Below, one piece after another: positions 15,443 to 24,426 of a stretch of 29,103 nt of DNA. The number at the start of each line of letters is the position of its first letter. Positions within the stretch are counted from its first letter, which is position 1. Source of the stretch: CAZFQG01 sp964520785 (GTDB lineage: Bacteria > Planctomycetota > Planctomycetia > Pirellulales > Thermoguttaceae); contig CAZFQG010000068.1 in the NCBI GenBank assembly GCA_964520785.1, forward strand, positions 1 through 29,103. The letters are read 5' to 3'. The notes beneath the pieces were generated by a model. The model saw nothing but the letters and a program-made list of their open reading frames with translations. It did no database searches and was not told where the DNA came from. The translations under genes and the position numbers were made by a program.

Positions 15443-16657
15443 ATGCGTCGTGTCGTTGCTTTACTGGTTGTTGTCGTCTTGTTGTGCGCTTCCGAGGCTA
15501 TTGCGCGGACCTGGACCACGCGGGATGGACGGACGAGGAGCGGGACCTTCGTCCGTTTGAACGGGGGGATGGTCGTCATTTCTCGTGGAGGTCGCGCGAT
15601 CACCATCCCGTTCATGAGCTTGTGCGACGCGGATCAAGACTATGTCCGTGAAAAGACCGGCATGCCGGTGGGGGGTCCCCGCCGGATACGTCCCACGGAA
15701 GACCCTGTCGGGGAATCCGTGGAAGAACCTGACGATATCCCCATCCCCTATTCGGGAGAGGGTGGAGGTGCGTCCGGTTCCATGTGGGGACCGGATCCAT
15801 CCTTCGATCCTCCTTCGGAGGATGACGACGTGGATTCACCCATCCCCGACTGGGCGAAGGGTTTATTAGTCGAGCGGACCTGGACGGACGTCCAAGGACG
15901 GAAGATTCAGGCAACACTCGTTCCGGACGAACGAACCGACGGCCAAGTCTCGTTGCTGAAGGATGGAAAAGTCGTCCATGTATCCCGGGAGCGTCTCAGC
16001 CCGGAGGACGTCGCTTATTTGGATGAAATACGGCAGCGGCTTGAAACGATTCGACCCGGTGTGGACAAGGGGCAAGACGACACACCGTCGGCGGGGTCGC
16101 CACCTGAAGGCCCGGGTGGTGGGCGAAAGACCCTGCCGCCGAAAAAGTCACCGTTTCCCGGGTGGCAACCGTCGGGGAATTCGCCCGAATCTTCGTCCAG
16201 CCCGCCTGGTGACGCGAGAATTCCGCACGGCGGTTCGAACCCGCCGAGAGGGGCTTTCCCAGAGCCACCGGCGACCGATATCCCGGAAACTCCGTCACCG
16301 GAAGCAACCGGTTCGAGAACGTCTCCCTGGCCCACGGCCCCTCTCCATCGAGGTTCTCCACGTTCGACGCGAGTACCGCATCCCCTTCGCAATACGGAAA
16401 CCCCGCCCATCCCCGAACCACCGCCGGGCCAGCAGGTCGAATCCTACTATTGCACGAACTGCAACAAGCCCCTGGCCGACCATATCAAGGCCGGAGACCG
16501 CTGCCCTCACTGTAGCGCTTATCTGGAGTACGAAGAAAACGCCGACGGCAGCAAGAGCTATTCTCCGCGATACTATACAAGAATGGCTAGACTGGTCTTC
16601 TGGGGACTCGTCGTCGTTGGCGGAATCGTCGGGGGGATCATTCGCCGGGCGAGTTAG
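15443..16657 (+). CDS. Secreted/tail-anchored SHD1-domain protein with zinc ribbon
   Basis: This 404-residue protein has a signal-like N-terminus (MRRVVALLVVVVLLCASEAIA). Two SHD1-like repeats follow: RTWTTRDGRTRSGTFVRLNG...IPFMSLCDADQDYV (about residues 21-72) and RTWTDVQGRKIQATLV...VSRERLSPEDVAYLDEI (about 145-200). A long Pro/Ser-rich linker comes next (about 205-325). A zinc-ribbon-like CTNC...CPHC pair sits near 335-360, and a C-terminal transmembrane helix LVFWGLVVVGGIVGGII ends in RRAS. SHD1 repeats are expanded in planctomycete-like proteomes; their ligand there is unknown. The start 15443 is preferred over 15431 because GGGGGAG sits directly before it. It precedes the DUF2339 gene by 145 nt and may share envelope function with it. 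No enzyme motif is visible. Confidence 0.75.
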   Translation: MRRVVALLVVVVLLCASEAIARTWTTRDGRTRSGTFVRLNGGMVVISRGGRAITIPFMSLCDADQDYVREKTGMPVGGPRRIRPTEDPVGESVEEPDDIPIPYSGEGGGASGSMWGPDPSFDPPSEDDDVDSPIPDWAKGLLVERTWTDVQGRKIQATLVPDERTDGQVSLLKDGKVVHVSRERLSPEDVAYLDEIRQRLETIRPGVDKGQDDTPSAGSPPEGPGGGRKTLPPKKSPFPGWQPSGNSPESSSSPPGDARIPHGGSNPPRGAFPEPPATDIPETPSPEATGSRTSPWPTAPLHRGSPRSTRVPHPLRNTETPPIPEPPPGQQVESYYCTNCNKPLADHIKAGDRCPHCSAYLEYEENADGSKSYSPRYYTRMARLVFWGLVVVGGIVGGIIRRAS

Positions 16658-16802
16658 CGAGGCGAGACGAACAATCCCTGCTATCCGTTCGCATCGTCGC
16701 CGCGAAGGGAGTGCTTGCGAACACTCGTTCCGTCACCTACAATTGACCAGCAGTACTTCTCGGGTGCTCACTCAACCGGACGAGGTGGAGAGCGGCGGCG
16801 TC

Positions 16803-18932
16803 ATGGAAAGTCTCTTGCTTCTGTTGCTTTTGGTGTGTGTTGTGGGTATTTGGATCACGTTGGTTACCACGAACCGGATGCTCCACGGGATGGATGAATG
16901 CCTGCGTTCGTTGCACGCGAGCGTTTCTGCGCTGCACGAGCGGCTAAAACCGCGTCGCTCCCAGGCGTCCCGAGAAACCGAAAAACCCCGAGAAGCCGGA
17001 GAACCCGATTCTCGGCCGGTCGTCGAGCAGTCCAAGTCCCGGCCGCTCGACGCCGAAGTGATCGTCGCGAAGGAGGTCCCCCAAGAGCCGCGACCGGAAT
17101 TGGCGGCGGGTGCATCGGTCGGGCCGAAGCCGCAAGCGTCCCCACGACCGGCGCGCCCCGCGGAGGAACCGCCGAGGCAGCCTTCGGGGCGGGCATTTCC
17201 ATGGCAGGAAACGACCCAGACGCCACGACAAGCCGCACCGCAAATGGCGTCTTCCGCGCGACGCGACACCGAGGAGCAGAGCTTCGACGGCGACATGGCG
17301 CGGACTCTGGCGAGAATTCGCAATTGGATCATCGTCGGCGAAGAGAATATTCCGGAAGGATCGTCGATAGAATTCGCGATCGCCATTCACTGGCTCCTGC
17401 GAATCGGCGTCGTTATTCTGGTGATCGGTGTCGGATTTTTTCTGAAGTATTCCATCGACCAGGGTATTTTGGGCCCATTAGGACGCGCCTTACTGGCGGC
17501 GACCGCGGGGTTCGCTCTGGTTGGTACCGGCACCAGTCTTTTCCGCGGAGCGTACCGGATATTGGGGGAAGGCCTCAACGGAGCCGGCATCGGCGCCCTC
17601 TATTTCTCGGTCTTCGCGTCGCGGTCTCTGTTCGACCTGATCGATTCGCCGACCGCGTTTGCGATGATGGTCGGCGTAACCGTCCTGGCGTGCGCGATCG
17701 CCGTCCGCCACGACAGCCTCCTATCGGCCGTTCTGGGCGCGCTCGGCGGTTATATGACCCCGATCGTCCTCGCCTCCGGCGTCTCCCATTTCGGCCTCCT
17801 TTACGGCTATCTCACCGTGTTGTCGCTGGGAATTCTCGGCGTCGCCGCCGTTCGTGACTGGATCGCGTTGAGGTATCTGAGTTTCGCGGGAACGTACTTC
17901 CTGGTTCTCGGGTCGCTGTTGATGTACTACGAGGACGCCGATTTCCCGGTCGTCTTCCCATTCCTGATCGTCTTCTTCGTCGTCTATTCGACGATGGGAT
18001 TCCTCCGGAATCTGCTTCTGGGCAAGGAATCCGGCCTGTTGACGTTGCTGACGCTCTTCTCCAACGCCACCCTCTTCTGTCTGATCTCGTATTGCCTGAT
18101 CGAAAGCCGATTCGGGCGATTTCAAACCGGGTATCTCACGCTGGGGTTGTTCACCTACTACACGGTCCACGCGGTCGCCCTTGGGTTGGGCCGGTTGGAT
18201 CGGCCGCTCCTGCTGGGTTGCGTGGGCTTAAGTGCCCTGTTCCTGTCGATCACCGCTCCCATCATGCTTTCGAGCGAGTGGCTCGCCGCGAGTTGGGCCG
18301 TGCAGGCGCTGGTGCTTCTTTGGATCGGTTTCCGCCTCGACAGTCGAGTGCTCCGCGGCGCCGCCTGTGTCCTGTACGTCGTGACTTTCGCGCGGTTTTG
18401 CATTTCCGATCTGTTCCTCGAATATGCCGATCGGCCGGCGAACGAACTCTGGGGAGAGTACTGGCCCGGACTGCTCGAACGGCTGGCGACCTCCGGCACG
18501 GTGATCGCCTCCCTTTTCGGCACCTACCGGCTCTTGCGTGAACACGAGGATGAACCGGCGGGCAACCGCGAGCAGACGTCGGCCGTGCTTCTCGGCGCCG
18601 TCGGACTGCTCTTCGTCTTCAGCACTTTGGAAACGAACGCGTTTCTGGTGAACTTCTACCCCGGATTCCGGATGGGGGGAATCTCGCTGTTGTGGTCGGC
18701 CTTCGCCCTCGGCCTGCTCATCACGGGGTTGATGAAGGACGCCCAAATCGCTCGATTCGCCGGGCTGGGCCTGTTCGCCGTCGTATCGGTGAAGGTATTC
18801 CTCGTCGATCTGGCGGACCTGAGCCACCCCGCCCGCGTCGGAGCGTTTCTGCTGTTGGGTTTGATCTTCATCGGCGGATCGTTGGCTTACCTGAAGGCGC
18901 AGAAAGGAAGGAACGAGGGCCGCGTCAAGTAG
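16803..18932 (+). CDS. DUF2339 polytopic membrane protein
   Basis: This 709-residue protein starts with a transmembrane segment (MESLLLLLLLVCVVGIWITLV) and a short coiled region (DECLRSLHASVSALHERL). A disordered Pro/Glu/Arg-rich segment spans about residues 45-160. From about residue 190 (IEFAIAIHWLLRIGVVILVIGVGFFLKY) a long series of hydrophobic helices runs to the end. The conserved DUF2339 blocks are present: GVGFFLKYSIDQGILGPLGR, then GAGIGALYFSVFAS, and LGALGGYMTPIVL. The start at 16803 is the ATG before the first membrane segment; the frame is open for hundreds of bases upstream, but that part overlaps the SHD1 gene and looks non-coding. No strong Shine-Dalgarno is visible. The family function is unknown; envelope stress or cell-wall roles have been suggested by context elsewhere. 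Confidence 0.85.
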   Translation: MESLLLLLLLVCVVGIWITLVTTNRMLHGMDECLRSLHASVSALHERLKPRRSQASRETEKPREAGEPDSRPVVEQSKSRPLDAEVIVAKEVPQEPRPELAAGASVGPKPQASPRPARPAEEPPRQPSGRAFPWQETTQTPRQAAPQMASSARRDTEEQSFDGDMARTLARIRNWIIVGEENIPEGSSIEFAIAIHWLLRIGVVILVIGVGFFLKYSIDQGILGPLGRALLAATAGFALVGTGTSLFRGAYRILGEGLNGAGIGALYFSVFASRSLFDLIDSPTAFAMMVGVTVLACAIAVRHDSLLSAVLGALGGYMTPIVLASGVSHFGLLYGYLTVLSLGILGVAAVRDWIALRYLSFAGTYFLVLGSLLMYYEDADFPVVFPFLIVFFVVYSTMGFLRNLLLGKESGLLTLLTLFSNATLFCLISYCLIESRFGRFQTGYLTLGLFTYYTVHAVALGLGRLDRPLLLGCVGLSALFLSITAPIMLSSEWLAASWAVQALVLLWIGFRLDSRVLRGAACVLYVVTFARFCISDLFLEYADRPANELWGEYWPGLLERLATSGTVIASLFGTYRLLREHEDEPAGNREQTSAVLLGAVGLLFVFSTLETNAFLVNFYPGFRMGGISLLWSAFALGLLITGLMKDAQIARFAGLGLFAVVSVKVFLVDLADLSHPARVGAFLLLGLIFIGGSLAYLKAQKGRNEGRVK

Positions 18933-18973
18933 CGCGCGGACTCGCGTCCATCCACTCCGGCCGGCGCGGAATC

Positions 18974-20101
18974 CTACTCTTCCAACCACCCTTCCTTGAG
19001 CCTCGCACCGTAGACCCGTGGTTTGCCTTCTCGCCGTGCGTTGAAGATGAGCCATCTATTGTCGGCGGTGAGGTAAGGGTGGGCGTGGCTCCATTGCTTG
19101 CCGTCGTAAACGGTCCGACTGAGGCAGATCCGGCGGACGTTCCCGGTCGAGAAGCGGCCGACGTAGATCGGAATGCCCTCCTCGCCGGTATCGGCGATCC
19201 AGTACTTCCCGTCCCGCGAAACGCTCACGTGACCGAAGCGTTTTTTCCCCTGGTAGACCAACGTCGGTTCCGCGTCGCCGACGGCGGCGGTCCAGACGTT
19301 GCCGCCGCGCTCGGCGTCGACGCCGGTGGAGAAAAAAATCCGTGAGCTGGTGCCGACCCACGCCTCGTGGCCGGTGGGACGCGGCGTGTGCGGCCGATCG
19401 GCGGGAAACGGCCGTTCAAAACCGCCGATCTCGAGTTCGCTCAATAGGACCTGCTTCACGTCCGGCATCCGATTCAGTTGAATGAGCACCCGGTTGCGCC
19501 CGTCGCGCGAGAACTGCTCGTGTTTCGCGTGGTAGCCCGGCTTATCCAGGAGGACGCTCCATTCGTTCGTCTGCAGATCGAGCAGGTGAACGTTGGAAGC
19601 GTCACGATCCTGGGGTCGGACGCTCACGGCATAGTAACGGTGGTCCGGCGAGACGGTACCGTAACTATAACTCCCGCGCTCCGGCGGCAATTCGGCGACG
19701 TTCTCGATCTTCAGCGTCAAGTAGTTGCACCGGCGAAGCATCTTCTTTCCCTCGACGGTTTCGGCGTAATACAGCCATTCCCCCCAAGCGTGAAACGCCG
19801 GAAAAGGCGGTTTGCCGGAAAGAATCTCGTGGTTCGATCCGTCCTCCAAATCGAAGATGTTCAGCCCGCCGGGCTTTTCCGGCAGCGGATGATATCGGAT
19901 GGCGATCCGCCGTCCGGTCGCGTCGCCATAGGGCTGTTCACCGTAGATATCATCGGCGGGTCGTTCATCCGGACCGAGCAAATAGATTTCGGCGCCGCTG
20001 TGCGGATCCACCTCGACCGGCGAGCCAAGTCCGGCCGAGAAGGCGGCTCGTCCGGAAACGATCGATGCGAAGAGGCCCAATTGGAATAGAAGCTTGCACA
20101 T
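18974..20101 (-). CDS. Secreted oligogalacturonate-lyase-like beta-propeller protein
   Basis: This 375-residue protein has a Sec-type leader (MCKLLFQLGLFASIVSGRAAFSAG) and then a TolB/PD40-like seven-bladed propeller with repeated blade motifs (SPDHRYYAVS, SRDGRNRVLIQ, SRDGKYWIAD, TADNRWLIFN). The metal-site spacing of oligogalacturonate lyase (Gln-x2-His-x-His) is present as Q336-W-S-H339-A-H341. HEAW at 245-248 supplies a likely further metal histidine. Such enzymes cleave short pectin oligomers by beta-elimination; export suggests a periplasmic role here, possibly on pectin-like or other acidic glycans. AGGAG lies 8 nt before the ATG. It is separated from the SDR gene upstream on the same strand by ~170 nt, so it is probably a separate unit. 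Substrate specificity is inferred only. Confidence 0.72.
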   Translation of the reverse strand: MCKLLFQLGLFASIVSGRAAFSAGLGSPVEVDPHSGAEIYLLGPDERPADDIYGEQPYGDATGRRIAIRYHPLPEKPGGLNIFDLEDGSNHEILSGKPPFPAFHAWGEWLYYAETVEGKKMLRRCNYLTLKIENVAELPPERGSYSYGTVSPDHRYYAVSVRPQDRDASNVHLLDLQTNEWSVLLDKPGYHAKHEQFSRDGRNRVLIQLNRMPDVKQVLLSELEIGGFERPFPADRPHTPRPTGHEAWVGTSSRIFFSTGVDAERGGNVWTAAVGDAEPTLVYQGKKRFGHVSVSRDGKYWIADTGEEGIPIYVGRFSTGNVRRICLSRTVYDGKQWSHAHPYLTADNRWLIFNARREGKPRVYGARLKEGWLEE

Positions 20102-20274
20102 GGTATGGCTCCTGAGACTGAAGAACGCGGTAGGTTTCCATGAACACAGCATAGCAGATGTCTTCGCGGAAGCAAACCGGCCGAGGGTAAGTCGCATGAC
20201 TCAGGAGAATCGGCCTCGCCCCATTCTCGGTGATTTCCAAGCGGAGTTCGTCCGAGCCGGAATGCACCGCGTCG

Positions 20275-21737
20275 TCATCTCCTTTTTGCCTCTTGGGCGA
20301 TTGCCCGCAGCATCCCGGCGAAGACGAGTCGATGCATCGGGTAAAGCGCATACCAATACCCCTGCCCGGCCGGCCCGACCGGGTCGAAGAGGGCCGTTTG
20401 GCGGATTTGCGAGCCGCCGCCGGTGGGCGTGACTTCGAATTCCAGCCAGGCGCGGCCCGGGAGTCGCATTTCCGCGCGGAGCCGCAAGAGACGGTCCGCT
20501 TCGAAGGCCTCGACCCGCCAAAAATCGATGGCGTCGCCGACGCGGAGTTCGGTCGGATGCCGCCGGCCGCGGCGCATTCCGACACCTCCGGCGAGGAGGT
20601 CGAACCCGCCGCGGAGGCGCCAGAGAAGGTCGCAACGGTACCAGCCGGTCTCGCCCCCGATCCGCCGGATCGGGGCGAAGGCGGCCTCCGGAGAGACCTC
20701 GACCTCCACCGTCCGCGAATCGACGATCCGGCGGCCGAACCGCGCGCCCCCCAGGAGGTCTCGCCGCCGCCGGAGGAGAGGGCGTCCGACCATCGGGTTT
20801 CGGCGAATTGGGCGTCCTCGTAGACGAGGGCCCTTTCAATCGCCGCGCGAAGCGCGCGCGGGCGGATCGCCGCGAAGGCATTCCTCGCCGCATCGTCGCG
20901 GACGACCGTCGGGTTGCGAACGCCTTCAATCAACTTCCGGCCGGTTCGCGCATAGACCGGCGTAACCAGCCCGAGCCACAGGCTGGAGAGATACGGCGTG
21001 AGCACCGGCACGGAGATCATCCAGCGCCGAAGGCCGCGGACCGCGGCGTATTCCCGCATGATGCCGCCGTACGAGACCTGGTCGGGTCCGCCGATTTCGA
21101 ACACGCGGCTTTCTCCCTGCGGCAGATCCAGGGCGGCGCGGAGATAGGCGAGGACATCCTCGATCGCGATCGGTTGGGCGAGCGTGGATACCCAACGTGG
21201 ACAGATCATCACCGGGAGCCGTTCCACCAACGAGCGGATCAGCTCGAAGGAAAGGCTCCCCGAGCCGATGATGATCGACGCACGAAACTCGACGACTTGG
21301 GCGCCGGAAGTTCTGAGGATCTGCCCCACCTCCTGGCGGCTGCGAAGATGGGGAGAGAGTTCCCTCGTCGCGTCGCCGAGCCCTCCCAGGTAGATGATTC
21401 GTTTCACCCCATGGTGCCGGGCCGCGGCGGCGAAATACTCAGCCCCCCTGCGGTCCGATTCCTCGAAATCGCCGGGGGTCCCCATCGAGTGGACCAGATA
21501 GTAGACCGTGTCGACGCCCTCGAGGGCCGCCTCGAGCGAGGCCGGGTCGAGAACGTCGGCGCGGACCGCTTCGGTCTGGGGGCCGAGGCGGCCGGCGAGC
21601 GCCTCCGGCCGCCGGGCCAGGCACCGCATGCGGCAGCCACGCGCCTCCAGCAGCGGCAGGAGCCGCCCGCCGATGTATCCGGTGGCGCCGGTCAGGGCGA
21701 TCAAAGGGCCGTCCGTCATTCGGACGATCTCAGGCAT
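20275..21737 (-). pseudogene. SDR/NAD-dependent epimerase-type protein fused to DUF2867, frameshifted
   Basis: The first part (from 21737) has an extended-SDR Rossmann motif, LTGATGYIGGRLLPLLEARG, then VDTVYYLVHSMG and IIYLGGLGD, as in YbjT-like NAD(P)-binding proteins. After ETRWSDALSSGGGE the frame fails at a G6 run (20755-20760 on the plus strand). The next frame continues with GGARFGRRIVDSRTVEVEVSPEAAF and a DUF2867 domain to the stop at 20275. One extra G restores a 487-residue SDR-DUF2867 protein. Start 21737 is favoured by GAGGAGG 7 nt upstream and overlaps the bcp stop by 22 nt; the internal ATG at 21719 forms an ATGA overlap but has a poor ribosome-binding site. Either a base-calling error or a real lesion explains the break. 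The role is uncertain, perhaps quinone or lipid metabolism. Confidence 0.82.
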
Positions 21738-22174
21738 GAAAGCGCCTCCTCGACGTGTTTACTCGCCGAAAGCTGCGAGCTGAACACGTGCCGGACGATT
21801 CCCTGCTTGTCGATGACGTAGGTCACGCGTCCCGGCATGAAGCCCAACGTCTTCGGCACGCCGAACGCCTTGCGGATTTGGCCGTCGTGGTCATCGACCA
21901 GAAGGTATTGCAACCGGTGCTCCGAAGCGAACGCCTGGTGCCGCGCGGCCGTGTCGCCGCTGATTCCGATGACGGCCGCGCCGGCCTCGACGAAATCCTC
22001 GTAGGAATCGCGGAAGCCGCACGCCTCCTTCGTACAGACGGGCGTCCCGTCCATGGGATAGAAAAACAGGACGACGGCCTTCTCTCCTTGGAACGAGGAG
22101 AGGGCAATCGTATCCCCCTGGTGCGTTTTCAACGAAACGTCCGGGGCCGGATCGCCCACTTCAATGCGTTTCAT
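21716..22174 (-). CDS. bcp: Thioredoxin-dependent thiol peroxidase (Bcp/PrxQ peroxiredoxin)
   Basis: This 152-residue atypical 2-Cys peroxiredoxin reduces hydrogen and alkyl peroxides with thioredoxin. The peroxidatic cysteine C47 (DGTPVCTKEACGF) and the resolving cysteine C52 five residues later are both present, which is the PrxQ/Bcp arrangement. FFYPMDGTPVC and the C-terminal FMPGRVTYVIDKQGIVRH are family-typical. The start codon overlaps the stop of the upstream phosphotransferase-like gene (ATGA at 22174-22171), and AAGGAG precedes it, so translation is likely coupled. The SDR gene follows with an overlap. Its co-expression with a PNPOx-fold flavoprotein and an SDR suggests a stress-related unit. 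Confidence 0.93.
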   Translation of the reverse strand: MKRIEVGDPAPDVSLKTHQGDTIALSSFQGEKAVVLFFYPMDGTPVCTKEACGFRDSYEDFVEAGAAVIGISGDTAARHQAFASEHRLQYLLVDDHDGQIRKAFGVPKTLGFMPGRVTYVIDKQGIVRHVFSSQLSASKHVEEALSCLRSSE

Positions 22175-24426
22175 GACGGACTCCTTAATTCGAGTTCGAA
22201 TTCGGGGGGACCGACCGTAACGATCCCCAGATATCCGTCCACGGTGAGGGTTTCAGCGTCCGAAACACGGTTCACCGCATCCGGAATTCCGTTCACGCAG
22301 GGAATTCCCAGTTCCCGTGCAATAATAGCACCGTGGATGAGCATTCCACCTCGGCGCTCGACGATACCGGCCGCCAGGGGGACCAAATGCGTCATCATCG
22401 GTTGAATCGCGTCGCAGACGAGGATTTCGCCCGCCTGGAAGGCCGCGATCGACTCCGGTCCGCGAATCCGCCGCGCCCTGCCGGTCGCCATTCCGGGGGC
22501 GGCCGGTTGGCCGACGAGCTGCCGCGGCTTTTCGTTGGCATCCCGGAAGGCTTCCTCGACCGGCGACGACTCCTCGGGCGTCTCCACCTCCAACGTCGTC
22601 CCATTTCTGAGAGCGTCGATCAGGTCCGGAACGATCTTCTTCGTCACTTCCGCTTTCCCCACGAGTCGTCCGGCCTTCTCCAATCGCCTCATTGCGGCCG
22701 AGGCGGCGCGGAGGAGTTGGCTCTCGATCCGGCTGACGAGAAGATTGTCGTCGTCGCGGAGCCGCCAGCTAAGCCGCCCGATCCGCAGCATGTCGAGGGC
22801 TTCATCACGTCGAGAGGGGCCCACCGCGTCGAAAAGGCGTTCTTCGAGCAGCGACACTCCATCGGACGCATGCTCTTCGGATGCCAGAGCGGCCGCCGCC
22901 GGAGAATCGATCATTTCCAGCACGCCGGGAAGAATCAAGTCGAGCCGCTCGGAGAGCCGCCGCGAACCATAGGCAATATCGAAGTACTCGCGGAGGACCC
23001 CCTGGAGTTCACGAACGAATTCGGCTCCGCCGCCGACGGTATCCAAGGACTCCAGTTTCGCCTCGCTCCCTTTTTCGGCCAGATCGGCGACGAGTTCGCG
23101 AACGTGTCCTTCGAGCGCCGCATTCCCGCGCAACCGCGCGGCCAGCGATGCCAGGGCACGGTTGCGCCGCGAGGCGAGCATCCGTTCCCCCTTCAACAGG
23201 CCGACGAATTCGTAAGGATCGTCCGGGTGGACCGCGTCGTTGTAGTAACGTGCCAGGGCGCGGACCCCGTGGGCAAAGGGAATGAACTCGTCCCAATAGA
23301 CTTTCATCCACTCGGCCAGCGCGTTCCACCTCGCGGCGACCGCCTCGGCCAGTGCCGCGTCATCGAGGTCGTCGAGCGATTCCGCGGCGAACCGCTCTCC
23401 GTCCGCCTCCAACCGCGGGATCAATTCCTCCGAGACGCGAATCGCCAGGTCGTGCAATCGCTTCGCGCCGGGCCTCAGCGTGAGATACCACGCGCGCTCG
23501 TCGCCCTCTTCCGGCTCGCCGGCGGTCGTGATGGGTCGTGCCTGAAGGAGGGTGAGCCGCTCGGCGCGGCCGGTCCATTCCACATCCGGCGACCAGCGGA
23601 AGAGCGCCTCGACCGTGTCGAGCAAGACCAGCAGCGCCTTGAGGTCGCGTTCTTCCAAGAGCGGACGCGAACCCGGCTCGCGTTCCCCCCGGCGCCAATC
23701 GAGAATCTCCCCGGCGGAGCGCCGGATCGTCCAGCGGTCGGGATCGACCGAACCGTCGACCAGTCCTCCGCACTCTCCGGGAACCGCCTCGATGATCGCG
23801 AGGTCTTCTTGGAGGTTGCGAGGATCGCGTCCGAAGGCGACGCCGGAACACTCCTCCAGGGTCATCTCCTGTACGAGGACGGCCATCCGGCTCTTTTTGG
23901 GATCGAGGTTCAGTTCCTTGCGGTAGAGCAAAGCGGCATCGGACCAGAGAGACGCCCATACCTGGCGAACGGCGTCGAGCACGGCCGCCTCCCCCAGCAC
24001 GCCGACGACCGACTCGTGCAATCCGGCGAACGACGAGCGGCCCGAGTCCTCCCCCGGAGCCGAAGATCGCACGGCCAGGGGGACGCGGGGGGTCAGGAAC
24101 TTGAGCCCGGCCCGGATCGACTCGACCAGCCCGGGAGGAATCGAAGTCCGCAGGAAAGCGGAACGGATGCGCAGCGCCGCGTCCCAAATCTCCTCCCATC
24201 GCATCGAGTCGAGCGGCTTGCGGCCGACTTCCGCGGCCACGATTTCCTCCAACCGCGTCTGGAAAAGAAACGCCTCGTAGGCCTCCGCCGCGATGCAGAA
24301 ACCCCGCGGTACGGCAAGCCCCGCCCGGACCGCCTGGGCCAGCTTCCGCGACTTTCCGCCGATTCGGCTTTCCTCGACGTCGGCCGCTTCGCTCAAGGAG
24401 ATTACGTATCTTTCGTCGGGACCCAT
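22171..24426 (-). CDS. PEP-utilizing phosphotransferase, rifampin phosphotransferase (Rph)-like
   Basis: This 751-residue protein has an N-terminal pyruvate-phosphate-dikinase-type ATP-binding domain: IGGKSRKLAQAVRAGLAVPRGF near residue 22, RVPLAVRSSAPGED at 114-127, and VEWTGRAERLTLLQARPIT closing it. A ~330-residue helical middle follows. The C-terminal phosphohistidine domain has catalytic H698 in GGMLIHGAIIARELGIPCV. There is no PEP-binding TIM barrel. This ATP-substrate-His order and the LxHGA signature resemble rifampin phosphotransferase more than PEP synthase. Such enzymes move the beta-phosphate of ATP to a small molecule. AGGAGG precedes the ATG, which overlaps the PNPOx gene by 25 nt. 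The true substrate is unknown; antibiotic inactivation is only one possibility. Confidence 0.8.
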   Translation of the reverse strand: MGPDERYVISLSEAADVEESRIGGKSRKLAQAVRAGLAVPRGFCIAAEAYEAFLFQTRLEEIVAAEVGRKPLDSMRWEEIWDAALRIRSAFLRTSIPPGLVESIRAGLKFLTPRVPLAVRSSAPGEDSGRSSFAGLHESVVGVLGEAAVLDAVRQVWASLWSDAALLYRKELNLDPKKSRMAVLVQEMTLEECSGVAFGRDPRNLQEDLAIIEAVPGECGGLVDGSVDPDRWTIRRSAGEILDWRRGEREPGSRPLLEERDLKALLVLLDTVEALFRWSPDVEWTGRAERLTLLQARPITTAGEPEEGDERAWYLTLRPGAKRLHDLAIRVSEELIPRLEADGERFAAESLDDLDDAALAEAVAARWNALAEWMKVYWDEFIPFAHGVRALARYYNDAVHPDDPYEFVGLLKGERMLASRRNRALASLAARLRGNAALEGHVRELVADLAEKGSEAKLESLDTVGGGAEFVRELQGVLREYFDIAYGSRRLSERLDLILPGVLEMIDSPAAAALASEEHASDGVSLLEERLFDAVGPSRRDEALDMLRIGRLSWRLRDDDNLLVSRIESQLLRAASAAMRRLEKAGRLVGKAEVTKKIVPDLIDALRNGTTLEVETPEESSPVEEAFRDANEKPRQLVGQPAAPGMATGRARRIRGPESIAAFQAGEILVCDAIQPMMTHLVPLAAGIVERRGGMLIHGAIIARELGIPCVNGIPDAVNRVSDAETLTVDGYLGIVTVGPPEFELELRSPS

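Noticed and set aside
15963..16802. Upstream extension of the DUF2339 frame
   Set aside because: It overlaps the SHD1/zinc-ribbon gene in another frame, is Arg/Ser/Pro-rich, and homology begins only at the membrane segment starting at 16803.
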